64,000 bases of DNA from Macrothele yani (GCA_039090855.1 CM077011.1:27247001-27311000), one strand, 5' to 3'. Shown: positions 52,789 through 63,845, counted from the stretch's first letter. The notes: generated from the letters alone by a model not told the origin. Numbers and translations: made by a program.

Positions 52789-54430
52789 AATTTTGTATGG
52801 GGCTCCCTTGACCCGGGCCCCGACCCCTTCCCAAAACCGTCTACCGTCTAAGTTAGATAAACATGAGATAGTATACCAAATTTGGTTGTTCTAAATTGAA
52901 AATTGTATATTTTACGAAACTTTTATGAGGAGGGAGGGCTCTCACCCTCCGGGTTCCAACCCCTTCCAAAATCCGTCTAGTGTCTAAGTTAGAGTTTCAT
53001 GATACCATATTTGGTGGTTCTGAATTGAAAACTGTAGTTTTTAAGAAAATGTTGTATGTGTGTGTGTGGGAGGGGGCTCTGACCCCCGGGCCGTGACCCG
53101 TTCCAAAAACCGTCGACCATCTAAGTTAGAGTACCATGAGATCGTATACCAAATTTGGTGGTTCTAAATTGAAAACTGTAGATTTTACGAAAATTATGTA
53201 TGGGCCCCCTTGACTCCGGGTCCCGACTCCTTCCATCTATGGTCTAAGTTGGTGTAAGAGTACAATGAGATCGTATACCAAATTTGGTGGTTCTAAATTG
53301 AAAACTAGATTTTGCGATTTTTTTATGAAGGGGGCCCTTACTCCCGGGCTGCAACCCCTTCCAATAACGGTCTACCGTCTAAGTTAGAGTACCATGAGAT
53401 AGTATACCAAATTTGGTGGTTCTAAATTGAAAACTGTAGATTTTACGATTTTTTTAGGGGTGGGGCTCTGACTTCCCGGCTCCAACCCCTTTAAAAAGCC
53501 GTCTAGCATCTAAGTTAGAGTACTATGAGATAGTATACCAGATTTGGTGGTTCTAAATTGAAAACTGTAGATTTTAAGAAATTTTTATAAGGGCGGGGGG
53601 GGGTTTCACCACCGGGCTCTAACCCCTCCCAAAAAGCGTCTAGCGTCTAAGTTAGAGTTTGATGATACCATACTTAATGGTTCTGAATTGAAAACTGTAG
53701 ATTTTACAAAAAAATTATGGGGGCTCTGACTCCCGGGCCTGGACCCGTTTCAAAAACGGTCTACCGTCGAAGTTAGAGTACCATGAGATAGTATACCAAA
53801 TTTGGTGGTTCTAAAATGAATACTGTAGAATTTACGGCATTTTTTATGACGCGGGGTCTCTTACCGCCGGGCTCCAACCCCTTCCAAAAACCGTCTAGCG
53901 TCTAAGTTAGAGTACCATGAGATAGCATACCAGATTTGGTGGTTCTAAATTGAAAACTGTAGTTTTTAAGAAAATTTTGTATGTGGGGGCTCTGACCCCC
54001 GGACCTTGACCCGTTCCAAAAACGGTCTGCCGTCTAACTTAGAGTACCATGAGATAGTATACCAAGTTTGCTGGTTCTAAATTGAAAACTGTAGATTTTG
54101 CGAATTTTTTTTATGAGGGGGCCCTTACCCCCGGGCTGCAACCCTTTCAAAAAATCGTCTAGCGTCTAAGTTAGAGTACCATGAGATAATATACCAGATT
54201 CGGTGGTTCTAAATTGAAAACTGTAGTTTTTAAGAAAGTTTTGTAGAGGGGCTCTTACCCCCGGGCCTTGACCCGTTCCAAACACCGACAACCGTCTAAG
54301 TTAGAGTACCATGAGATAGTATACCAGATTTGGTGGTTCTGAATTGAAAACTGTAGATTTTATGAACAAATTTTATATGGGGGCTCTGACCAACCGGGCC
54401 CTGAGCCCTTCCAAAAACCATCTACCGTCT
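52789..54430 (-). repeat. Foldback arm array, inverted block
   Basis: About eleven to twelve units in the opposite orientation: CAAATTTGGTGGTTCTAAAT, TGAAAACTGTAGATTTTACG, then CCCGGGC and CCAAAAACCGTCTA. Confidence 0.9.
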
Positions 54431-54569
54431 AATATTTTTAGTGCCAAAGAAAAAGCATAATATTCCTATCCTGTCTGAGTGTCCAAACCTTAAAAATTTG
54501 ATCAGGGCTAAAGACGTTCGAAATCGTACGTTTTCCCGCATTCGTTTTTTATGTAACCAAAATCTGCAA

Positions 54570-54732
54570 ACGCGACGAATTGACGTAGTCGACGAATTTG
54601 TCCGCGACGAATTGACGCTCGACGAATTGTCGCAGTCGACGAATTGACGCGCGACGAATTGACGCAGTGGACGAATTGACGCAGTGGACGAATTGACGCA
54701 GTCGACAAATTGTCGCACGCGACGAATTGACG
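54570..54732 (-). repeat. 17-bp minisatellite, right terminus of the foldback
   Basis: CGACGAATTGACG repeated about nine times with GCAGT/CGCAG spacers, the reverse complement of the left minisatellite. Confidence 0.95.
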
Positions 54733-54789
54733 TATAACCCAACTTTGTTGCACGCTATTTTCAGAAATTTTCCGTGAATTCACACCATT

Positions 54790-55079
54790 TATTTTTTACG
54801 TGTATGACCTTATACTTCGATTTTGTTGCCATCTACCGGTTTAGTTTATAGCTCTTGCATACCACTTTCTTTCTCAGAATTACATTTTTCTAAAACCGAT
54901 TCTGTTAGCTTTTGATTTCTCTTATAGGCTAGCACATCTTAGGTGATGTGTCTTAGACGCGTTGCCGATTTATATAGGAGGGCAAGACCAATTTCTGGCT
55001 GCCGCAATTCATGCCGTGAAAATGGACATACGAAATGGTGTGTATTTGATGCGTTAGTTACGCTTTCCAACCGCAGCTT
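54790..55079. other. No gene seen
   Basis: No motif or repeat recognised. Confidence 0.35.
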
Positions 55080-55430
55080 GATGAATCGTATATGCTCCAG
55101 CTTTGTCCGTCTGTCTGTCTGTCTTTCTGCACGATAACTCGCTTAAAAATGGTTCGATTTCGATGAAATTTTAGTATGTCGTAGGGGACAACTGGGGACG
55201 AACCCTATTGAAAATTAACAAAATGGGGTCAAAGGTCAGTGCACAAGAGCGAGATTTATTCCACAGCCATTCTCATAACCCGACTAAAAATGCTTCTATT
55301 GAGACAAAACTTTAGTATGTTGTTCCGGAGGTATACTGAATCAATTATGTTTAATATCATCGAAATTGGGTCAAAGACCAGGGCATAGGAGCGAGATTTG
55401 CTCCACAGCGATTATCCTCATAACTTGAGT
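55080..55430 (+). repeat. GTCCGTCTGT-headed dispersed repeat, plus strand
   Basis: Head GTCCGTCTGTCTGTCTGTCT at 55,106, then CACGATAACTCGCTTAAAAA, TTCGATTTCGATGAAATTTT and two units of about 165 bp (TGGGGTCAAAGGTCAG / TTGGGTCAAAGACCAG). Same family as 6,965-7,560 in antisense. Confidence 0.75.
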
Positions 55431-55701
55431 AATGATTTCTGGTATGTTGGAAAGCGTATCATAATCAATGCATTGCCTGATTTTACTAACTTGCTTATTT
55501 TGCAGAACTGCAAAGTAGTATGATTGCAAAATGGTGTGTCTTTGTTGCTTTTGTCCACTTCTGCAGGTGTGGACAAAACGAGTTTTTTTTTCTGTTTACA
55601 CCGTGGTAAGAGAATGTACAAATGAAATGGTGTTCTTTCGATTTCGCTTTTCGTAGGCTAGCAAAAATGCACTCAATGGCTAAAACATCAAAGATACCCA
55701 C

Positions 55702-56085
55702 TTAATAGCGTGTCGATACTCCTCTAGCGCGAATAGCAGGCTGTACACGCTGAGGAATCGACTCCTACAGATGTTGGAGGTTTTCCAGTTGCAATGCAAA
55801 CCATATCAGTTCCAGCAGTGTCCATAACTCTGCCAGAGACGTCGGTTCAGCCATGCATAAGATGTTCCGCTCCATGGCATCACAGAGAGCTTCAACGGGA
55901 TTTTAATCCGGGACCTTGGGGGCCACTGGATAGTTTCAAAAACTCGGATGTGTCTTCCTTGAGCCTTGCCTGTGTGTTTGCGCTCCGGTGGAGCGATGCA
56001 TTGTGTTCGACTGAGACAGACCATCGGCCGCAAGATGCGCGAAAACCATGAAAGCGTGCAGGTGTTTAGCCAGCACATGCTGGTA
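55702..56085 (-). pseudogene. Tc1-like transposase C-terminal fragment
   Basis: On the minus strand it reads FETIQWPP, then in a shifted frame PD, stop, NPVEALCDAMERNI (the PDLNPVEALWDAMER block with catalytic Glu), SLAELWTLLELIWFAL and SIPQRVQPAIRARGVSTRY. The FETIQWPPRS/NPVEALWD pattern is a Tc1-type C-terminus distinct from the other copies here. The upstream second-Asp region is unreadable. It abuts the composite repeat at 56,105. Confidence 0.75.
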
Positions 56086-56104
56086 GCGGGCAGCGGATAA
56101 AGAC

Positions 56105-56960
56105 CAGAGATGGAAACGGGTCACGGGGCAACGGGTTGGCAATTTTTTGCGGGTCAAACGGGTCGGGTCCAGGTGTTCCTGACCCGACCAGTTTTATTTT
56201 TTAAAAGGGAAAAACTATTTCAAAGAAATCTTCAATGGTTTTTGAAATAATAATTCAGAGCCGCATAGTATGATCCAGAAACTTGCTGAGAAGGGTAAAT
56301 ATATGGGGTTAAAAATGAACTTTCAGAAGACAAAACTTAAATACAATATAAGGAACGAAAATTTATTAGTTGATGAGGAAAATCTGAAGATAACTAATTC
56401 CTACATTTACCTTGGGTCGCAGATATCAGTCGAGGATCGTATTGATTGGCGTATAAAACTTGCATGGAGAGCTTTTGGAAGAAACAGTACAATTTTCAAG
56501 AGCAATGTGCCATTATGTCTTAAAAGAAAAGTATTCAATCAATGCAACCTTCGAGTTCTTACGTATGGAGCAGAAACGTGGACCTTTACTAAAACAGACA
56601 TACAAAGACTGCAGACGACTGAAAGAATCATGGAGTGATGCATGCGTGGTGTAACCAAGAAATATAAAAAGAGGAACTCATGGTAAGGAAAATGACAAGT
56701 GTGGAAGACATCATGATCAGAGTAAAATCTCTGAAATGGCGATGGGCTTGACATGTTGCCAGAAGAACGGACCACCGATAAACAACCGAAATGCCAAGGA
56801 ATGGGAAAAGACCCAGAAGAAGACCACGTGGAAGATGGTTGGATGGAGGAGACTAGCCCAAAATAGTCCTTTGTTGAAGTAACTTGGGGAGACCTTCCCC
56901 CAGCAGTGGATTGGGTCTGTTCCATTCGGCGCGGGGGAATACCCATTACACCTATCTCTA
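56105..56960 (+). mobile_element. Composite repeat, second copy (hAT-like left end plus RT fragment)
   Basis: Left end CAGAGATGGAAACGGGTCAC, then GGTCAAACGGGTCGGGTC, as at 26,122. The RT fragment begins after the same junction. The right end is degraded (CACCTATCTCTAATG) and does not form a clean inverted repeat. Confidence 0.6.
56268..56900 (+). pseudogene. RTE-like reverse transcriptase C-terminal fragment
   Basis: A 122-codon frame (56,270-56,638) reads KYMGLKMNFQKTKLKYNIRN, ITNSYIYLGSQISVEDRIDW, then SNVPLCLKRKVFNQCNLR and VLTYGAETWTFTKTDIQRLQ. These are the FVYLG-type and YGAETWT blocks that follow the polymerase palm in RTE-like elements. A stop at 56,636 and shifted frames follow (RGVTKKYKKRNSW). 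Better kept than the 26-kb copy. YADD is absent. Confidence 0.8.
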
Positions 56961-57127
56961 ATGTTTTGTCAACTGACCAAGGGCGATTGTAGATGAGGGG
57001 CCTAGGGGCATGTGCCCCTAAAAAGGGACAAAATATTTAATTTTCTGTATTTTTACACCTTGCTGAAAAACAAAAACATCTATTTATTTTTGCACTGTTA
57101 AATCTTGTAAAACAATCCAGTTAGTTC

Positions 57128-57475
57128 TTGAAACTCTTGGTGTCGCCTTTTTCATAAAGGAATCAATCAAGCGTCAAGCCAATGTGAAGCAGGAAGAAAA
57201 GTAGATTATTTTCCAGAATCTGCCATAGAATGCATTACAGCAATTCAGATCAATGAATACATGATTTGCTTGAACAAACATGAAATGTCTGATAACAGTA
57301 TTATCTGTAATTTCCGTTACAACAGAGACGCCAGAGAGATCCTTCTCAGCTATAAAAAGGCTGAATACATATCTAAAAACCATAATGCACCAGCAGCGTC
57401 TTACAGGACTAGGGTTAATGCATATTCACCAAAGTATTGCCCTAAAATATTGATGAGATTTTGGAGAGATTTGTT
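57128..57475 (+). pseudogene. hAT transposase dimerisation-domain fragment
   Basis: The frame through 57,262-57,460 reads ITVLSVISVTTETPERSFSA followed by IKRLNTYLKTIMHQQRLTGL and GLMHIHQ. The TTxTPERSFS...LKTYLR...MxxxRLxGLxLMxIH pattern is the C-terminal hAT dimerisation motif found in hAT transposases and ZMYM1-like domesticated relatives. Upstream in the same frame there are stops, and no catalytic residues are present. The 101-codon frame at 57,261-57,566 is in a different register and is not the real one. Confidence 0.75.
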
Positions 57476-57479
57476 CGAA

Positions 57480-58888
57480 TGCAACCAAGCAGACTCACTT
57501 TTGTGTAACATACATTCCATTCTTTATTCAAAAGGGTTATTCAATAAATTCGTGCACTTGAAATGACTCTTCAATAGACCCGAGCAAAATACTCCTACAA
57601 TCACGCATTTCATTCTCCGAAAATAAAAATGCAAAATCGATAATAAATATATCAAACGTTTGACCCCCTCCCCTGGCGCCATAACCATTCACCAACCAAC
57701 CACTCCCCATCATCCTATGACACTAAGGTAAGATATTCTGACATTCGATCAAACTGATAGTGCTATTAAGGTGCCCCTTTCCAAATTTCAGCAACCGCCA
57801 CTGCAACAGACTGTAATTTATATAAATGTAGTTCGTTGGCCTGAATAGCCTTGTACATAATGCACTTATAGAACTTTCAGTGAGGTAATAGTTTTTTCTT
57901 TTACAACGACAACGCACCTCTCAAGCAGAGAATTTCACTACAGCTTAGTTTGACGGCAACACTGCACCTACGATTGACTGTCCAGCAAAGAACGTGGCAC
58001 AAATCCAACTGGGGCCCTTGTGGGATGAACTGGAAACGACATATCCCTGAATACCAACATTACTGGGAGAAGTCGAAACAGTCCGAATGAAAAATGGGAA
58101 AAAAGTTTTCTGTTAAACTTTCCAGAAGTACCAAGAAAATTGACCACGCACATTAAATTAAATGACTCAGTCCGAAGTCTTATTAAAATATTGTTACGCA
58201 CTTCATCTGCTGCCCCATGGCTTCAGGAATCTACGGGAATATTATCCATGGTTGATGATGATGATGATGACTTCATCTGCGGTTCCTCTGGCATAACAAC
58301 CTGTTTGATAATGTTCAGAATTATGAAAATGTAAACGCAAATTTTATAATTTTGAACTGGAATCCTAACTATGTAATACATACTTCTGGAGCGTAGAAAG
58401 AATAGGACTGTGCCTGAAACACGGCAACAGTTAATGCTACAATGACGTAATGTGACTTTCCTGTATGGCAGATCATTTCTTACAGGAAATGGCGCCTTAG
58501 ATGCTTTCTGTCCATTCATCTTCAAATTATTAGTATTGTTAGCCTCAACGTGAACAAAAAGAACAATTATTATTGCAGACGACGAATTCTGACTACTAGA
58601 GTTTAGCCACAGCTTTTACCCTAACTGAAGTCAGCGAGCAGCTACACTGAAGTCTACCAGAGATAGAAAAAAATCAAGTGGTTACCTAGCATCAGCTGGG
58701 AAAGGTTTTTTTTCAATAGGCGGTTAACTCTCCTTCTGTCGATAATAGCGCATTTGGCAATCTTCTAGCAAACGATGGCAATATATATCATCCTGGAGAG
58801 AGAAGTAGAAATGGCTGCTAACTACGATAAAGAAGCAGCTACTGAAACGATTCCGGGTTCGGTAGAATAAAAAACAGAGCTCGAACTA
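57480..58888. other. No gene; GAT trinucleotide run
   Basis: (GAT)n at about 58,253-58,270. Other short frames lack motifs. Confidence 0.4.
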
Positions 58889-60428
58889 CACTGCTGGACA
58901 ATTGCTAAGGACGGATCATAAACGGCTATATAGCGCATAAAAATGTAAGTGTGGTTGGATGCCAAGTGAAATAAAATAATGTCAGAATGCCAGGACATTA
59001 CAAGAAAAACAATTTATTGTGCTCTGAAATCCAGAAGGCTTTGGAACGTGTTCAAGGGATAAACAGGCCATTTTGTGCAGAATACGTAAACATGAAAAAA
59101 GTCCAATTACCGTCCGCAGGCGCTCCGGCGTAAGATGTCAGTACGGGATATGGCCACCATGGAGGGCGATGCAAGATTCCACACGTCGTGTCATGCTTTG
59201 CACAACATTATCAAGCAGCTGTTGGGGTAATTTATCCCATTCCTCTGTCAGTGCACGGATTAGGGTGTCCTTGTTTATTGGAAAGCATTGGCGACCAGCA
59301 AGACTCTTCCCCAAAGCACCCCACACATTTTCAATGGGATTCAGATCTGGAGAACGTGCTGGCCATACGAGGCGTTGAATATCCTCGCTCTCAAGACACT
59401 CCTGGACAGCGACTGTTCGATGACATGTTGTGTTGTCGTCCATGAAAATGAATCTATCACCGACAGCACCACGGAACATGCGAACATGAGGTAGCAGAAC
59501 ATCATTAATGTATCGTTGGCTAGTCATAGTCCAGTTGGAAGCACATAGAGAGACGTACGGCCATTGATCATGATGCCAGCCCATTACATGACACTACATG
59601 TCGGATATCGGTCCCTTTCCTGTATGTTTGCTGGATAACATGCAGTACCACTATCACACCAGATCAATTGTCGTCGACAATCAGACGATAGACTGTATCT
59701 ACTCTCATCTGAGAAGAGGACAGCAGACCAGTCGTTAGCAGTCCAATTGCGATGTTGATGGCACCATTGCAAACGGGCGGTACGGTGACGTCTGGACAAT
59801 GGGATGCACACAACAGGACGGCGGGCGTATAGTCCTCCTTCATGCAAACATCTGGCGAAAGTTTTTCGGGAGATCCGCTTGCCAGTAGCAGCCATAAACT
59901 GATTTGCTACCTCATTAGCTGTGCTCCGCCGGTGTCTATTTGTTGATAGCACTATGTACCGATCTTCTGCAGGTGTCGTACTGCGAACACGACCTCCCCC
60001 GTGACGTTTGCTACACTCTCCATTTGTTTGAAATGATTTCCAAAGCCTTGAAACAACACTGTGGCTGACGTCGAACTCCCTGGCAACATCTGTTATTTTT
60101 CGCCCTTCTTCAATCTTGCCAATAATACGGCCACGCGTAAAATCATCTAGGTGATGTCGGGAAGACATACTGAAAATTGCAAGTTCGTCAATTGATTCTT
60201 TCCCTTTCAACTTTGCGTTTGAACAACAACGGTCAATACGCGTCAAACCCTTTATATGTCTTATCAGCGCTATGACGTCACGAACAAGTTCGGCAATCCA
60301 AAATTTGCATACGCCCAACACGTCTTACTGTATCCCGCACTTATGCTAATTTCCACATTTTCCTGCCTTCCATTTTATGGTTGCTATCGTTGCTATTGTC
60401 ATCCGTCCTTAGCAATTGTCCGGCAGTG
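58889..60428 (-). mobile_element. Tc1-like transposon K (DD34E)
   Basis: Left end CACTGCTGGACAATTGCTAA then GGACGGAT; right end, reverse-complemented, CACTGCCGGACAATTGCTAA then GGACGGAT. TA flanks both sides (58,887-58,888 and 60,429-60,430). Length is 1,540 bp. Confidence 0.95.
59138..60168 (-). pseudogene. Tc1-like transposase of element K, stop plus frameshift
   Basis: Minus strand; MSSRHHLDDFTRGRIIGKIE starts at 60,168. Helix-turn-helix (RKITDVAREFDVSHSVVSRL), GGGRVRSTTPAEDRYI, ISRKTFARCLHEGGLYARRP, LFSDESRYSL (first Asp) and RDRYPTCSVM, then a stop at 59,584-59,586. The next frame continues TSQRYINDVLLPHVRMFRGA, FIFMDDNTTCHRTVAV (second Asp) and WPARSPDLNPIENVWGAL (Glu, 34 residues later). 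The C-terminus ALHGGHIPY ends at 59,138. A one-base shift lies between about 59,520 and 59,560. Otherwise about 343 codons. The longer frame up to 60,321 includes non-family residues, so I chose the internal ATG. Confidence 0.9.
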
Positions 60429-60429
60429 T

Positions 60430-60826
60430 ATAATTGCATAATTAAAATAACGAATTCCAGTGGTCGTTGTAGCGCTGTCCAATGGCAGCAATTTGTTGGG
60501 AAAATCGTGTTTAGCTGGTCGATTATTCTTCACAAAATGTAGTAGTAGTAGTACTCCGGAATGTGAAGAAAACAAATAAAAGAACGAAGCATCAGATAAA
60601 CAGCCACTGCAATTTAATGTAGTGACAAAGCAAAACACGTATGGCAGCCAATAAAGTGATTTCACAAAGAATGTTAAAATGTTTGCACTGACACATAACA
60701 CAATAGCAACGGAATGACATTGTGTGGGAAGCTGTGTTTGAAAATATACATACATATCACTAAGTAGTTCTCTGATATTCAGAGGTTAGCTCCTCACAGA
60801 ATGAACTTGCTGTTGCTGTATCAAAG
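60430..60826. other. No gene seen
   Basis: No motif recognised. AT-rich with AGTAGTAGTAGTA near 60,540. Confidence 0.35.
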
Positions 60827-61886
60827 GTCTCCATTTACACAGCCATTCAGGACTTTCTTAAGAAATGGAGACGGAATACAGCCCGGCTTCATTAACATCC
60901 ATCGCACGCCGCACACAAAACATTTTTTTTGTACTTCATACTCATTATCTTTTTCCCATGTACACATTCCTGTATCTGGTCCTCCCATGATTTCCTTGGC
61001 CTTCCTCTACCTTTCTTTCCTGCCGCTTGGGCTGAATAAATTCTTTTAGTAAGCATCTGATCACTCATTTTTTCAACGTAGCCAAACGACCTAAGAAACT
61101 CACTCTCCACCTTGCTAAAAACATTTTGTTTCCTTCACATCTTCATTCCTCACATGATCAGAACGCGTCTTCCCACAAAATCCGCGGAAGTAACGCATCT
61201 CTCCAGCACACAAACGATTCCTATGCCCCTTATGTAGTACTCAGGTTTCTCTAATATACATCAGAGTAGGAACAATTACACTTTCATACACAGCCATTCG
61301 GAACTTTCTTGAGAACCCATCATTCCTGTGAAATCCTCCTAAAGCAACTATGACTTTCAATGAAGAGTTCACTCGCCTACTAATTTTGCCATCTAATCTG
61401 TTCTCTGTGTCGAACATGCTTCCCAAATATACAAACTCGTTTACCTGGTCAATTACTGTGCCATTTAGACTTATCCTGCATTCGGTACTAACAGTTTCTG
61501 GCTCAGAAACCATAACTTTGGTTTTTCCCTTATTTATACTCAGTTATAAATTCATATATACTTCGTACATGCGGACCAGCATACTCTGCAACTCGCTTTC
61601 GCTCTCTGCCAACAGGACTGTGTCATCAGCATATAGTAATCTACACACACACACGGGCATTACCAAGACATAAACCAGTACTGTCCATTTTGGCATCACT
61701 CATGCACGCATCCATAAACATATTAAACAGCCATGGTGACATTACACAACTTTGTTTGTCTCCTGCTCCAATAGAAAATCATTTACTCGTACATATGCTC
61801 TACTGCCAGCATATATGGCTTTCACACGACTGAGTAGATTCTCAGTGATACCATATTTATTCAGAACCTTCCAAAGAAGAGTTCTA
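60827..61886 (-). pseudogene. Non-LTR reverse transcriptase, 3' part, interrupted by transposon L
   Basis: Minus strand from 61,886: LVWKVLNKYGITENLLSRVK, AIYAGSRAYVRVN (fingers/palm), then a gap where the QGCxxSPxLF block is broken, RLLYADDTVLLAESESELQS (the catalytic YADD at about 61,623-61,634), NKGKTKVMVSEPETV, VNEFVYLGSMFDTENRLDGK, RRVNSSLKVIVALGGF and FRKFRMAVYESVIVPTLMY. Further on RSFGYVEKMSDQMLTKRIYS and GKKGRGRPRKSWEDQIQE close the C-terminus at about 60,895. A duplicate of the FRxAVYE segment lies at about 60,827-60,870. Stops and shifts are present. It is a distinct lineage from the fragments at 26, 30 and 56 kb. Confidence 0.85.
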
Positions 61887-63440
61887 CACCAGTGTGCAAA
61901 AAATAAGGACGAAGGGGAGAAATTTGCATAACAGCGGAACGAGAAGGCAGAATGGACCGAAAGACCACTCAGGAGATAGACTAGTGTCCGGTACCGTAGG
62001 GCATGTGCATATATGCAGCATGACGTGGGGGGGGGGATGTCGGAAGGGTATAAAGCACATGGGTGGTGTAAGCTCAGCAATTCGGTGAAAGCTATTGCAC
62101 GGTGTACATCGGTTTGAACGACGTCGAGTTGCTGCCACCGTGTGATTTGGCCAACAGGTAATCCAGTACACGCGACGTCTGGATGACATTACCCGAGGTC
62201 ACGTCATCAGTTGGAAGAAGGTCGAAGTGTGACTAGTGTGGCCGAGGAGTTCGGGATCGCTCACAGCATTGTTTCACGAGCTTGGAGAGCATTTCAAACG
62301 ACAGCAACAGCTGTCCGAGAGTTTAACCGTGGTCGTTCACGAGCAACCACGTCGGCAGGCGACCGGTGTATTGTCCTACAGGCGAGAAGAGACAGACGGC
62401 AGACAGCGGGAGAAATCGCAAGGCACATGCAACAGACAACTGGACGTCCGTTATCGCGTTTTATCGTGGCCAGGAGGCTGAACAAAGGTGGTCTATTTGC
62501 ACGACGACCAGTACGGTGTGTGCCAGTAACGCCTGCTCATCGGAGACGGCGGCTTCTGTGGTGCCAGGAACACAAGAACTGGACACATCAGCAATGGGGT
62601 CGATTCCTCTTTACGGATGAGAGCCGATTTAGTCTGACGAGCGATTCTGGACATACGCACATCTGGAGAGAGTAGGGAACACGCAATCACACCTCCAACA
62701 TCATCGAAAGGGACCGGTTTGGAGGTGGCGAAGTTCTCCTTTGGGACGGTATCATGCTTGGTAGCCGTACTGACCTCCACATCTCCCAAGGAGGTTCAGT
62801 CACTGGTGCCCGCTATTGTACCGAGGTTCTCCTGCCTCACGTGCGTCTGTTTAGAGGTGCTGTGGGTCCTGAGTTCCTCTTCATGGACGACAACGCTACA
62901 CCTCATCGTACAGTGGCTGTCGCAGAGCTGTTGGAGAGTGAAGATATTCAACGCATGGATTGGCCCGCAAGGTTCCCGGACCTAAATCCAATCGAACAAG
63001 TGTGGGACCTTCTCGGGAGACGCTTGGCAGCACGTCACCAGCCGCCAGCAACGATTCCGCAGCTGCTATTGGCGCTACAAGAGGAATGGGCAGCGATGCC
63101 TCAACAGCTCCTTGACAACCTCGTCCTCAGCATGGACAGACGTTGTAAATCCTGCAACTGCAGTCAGGGGTGATCATATCCCCTACTAAAGACTGGATTT
63201 TTCTTGGCAGCCGCCTTTCACATGGACGTTTCTGTCTTCTGTCCAGTTTTGCTCGAAGCTACCTTTTCAATAAAGTGCCTTTGTATCCTTTGTATTCGTT
63301 GTTTGGACAGTTTTGCTCACTTGTCCAATGTTTTTATATCTTGGAGATCTTATAGTATGATTTGAGTCGATGTGGAGCACTTCTTCTGCACGACGTTACA
63401 TTCGAAAAACCGTCTCGTTCTTAATTTTTGCACGCCAGTG
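61887..63440 (+). mobile_element. Tc1-like transposon L (DD34E), inserted in a LINE
   Basis: Left end CACCAGTGTGCAAAAAATAA then GGACGA; right end, reverse-complemented, CACTGGCGTGCAAAAATTAA then GAACGA. TA flanks both sides (61,885-61,886 and 63,441-63,442). The LINE reading frame is continuous across the TA, confirming the insertion. Length is 1,554 bp. Confidence 0.95.
62164..63173 (+). pseudogene. Tc1-like transposase of element L, N-terminal frameshift and one stop
   Basis: RRLDDITRGHVIS at 62,173-62,211 lies in one frame, then the main frame reads LEEGRSVTSVAEEFGIAHSI (helix-turn-helix), RSRATTSAGDRCIVLQARRD, RPLSRFIVARRLNKGGLFAR, LFTDESRFSL (first Asp) and a TAG stop at 62,673-62,675. 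The same frame continues with IIERDRFGGGEVLLWDGIM, YCTEVLLPHVRLFRGAVGPE, FLFMDDNATPHRTVAVAELL (second Asp) and DWPARFPDLNPIEQVWDLLG (Glu, 34 residues later), to a stop at 63,171-63,173. Only these two breaks are visible. No ATG is seen for the true start. Closely related to element K, in the opposite orientation. Confidence 0.9.
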
Positions 63441-63635
63441 TATTTACTCGATCATAAGCTTTCTCTAAGTCGATGAAGGCAGCAAAAGCTTTCTTACTAA
63501 CATACAGATAATTTTCAATCATTAAGCGTAAAGCAAAAATTTGGTTTGTGCAGCTCTTACCAGGATAAAACCACTCTGAACATCCCACACTGTCTCTGTT
63601 GTAAGACCTCGTACCTTATCAAAAACAACATTTCC
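63441..63635 (-). pseudogene. Non-LTR reverse transcriptase, 5' continuation across transposon L
   Basis: Minus strand: EWFYPGKSCTNQIFALRLMI, then ENYLYVSKKAFAAFIDLEKA and YDR, the RT motif with the first catalytic Asp (FIDLEKAYD). It joins at the TA to LVWKVLNKYGI at 61,886. Upstream sequence is too decayed to follow. Confidence 0.85.
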
Positions 63636-63714
63636 ATGTTGGAATATTGTTGTAATAAAGCCAACAGTTATTATCGCTTTTGACCAATCGTCTTTGACGT
63701 GCCTGAGATATCCT

Positions 63715-63845
63715 GATGGGGTATTGGTGGTGTGTAAGCCTGATAGCGTTACTTCTGTCCCCTTCGTGGGACATGTGACCCAAAATTAAGGACAATCAAT
63801 CGCTTATTGCCCTAAGAGTTGCTCATTATGGTCGTTAAAGTGAGA
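63715..63845 (+). repeat. SINE-1 fragment, 3' part
   Basis: GGGACATGTGACCCAAAATT, AGGACAATCAATCGCTTATT and GTTGCTCATTATGGTCGTTA match the SINE-1 body and tail with many changes. The head is missing or unrecognisable. Confidence 0.65.

Larger units (their letters stand above)
48675..54732. mobile_element. Giant foldback element (~6.1 kb), no protein
   Basis: Both ends carry the same material in opposite orientation. From the left: a 17-bp minisatellite (48,675-48,830), a single-copy arm (48,831-48,960), tandem units (48,961-50,104), an insertion (50,105-50,772), tandem units (50,773-52,068), a central spacer (52,069-52,788), tandem units inverted (52,789-54,430), the single-copy arm inverted (54,431-54,570), and the minisatellite inverted (54,570-54,732). 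The arm landmarks AGATTTTGGTTACAT, GGAAACGTACGATTTC and TTTGGACACTCAGACA recur in antisense at the right. This matches the plan of foldback elements, whose long inverted repeats are made of tandem arrays. No transposase frame is found. A target duplication was not recognised. Confidence 0.85.

Noticed and set aside
57261..57566. 101-codon frame as a separate gene
   Set aside because: The overlapping frame reads a clear hAT dimerisation motif, so this frame is its shadow.
62211..62675. Start of the element L transposase at 62,211
   Set aside because: The codon there is TTG and the family-typical LDDITRG block lies just upstream in another frame, so a frameshift explains it better.
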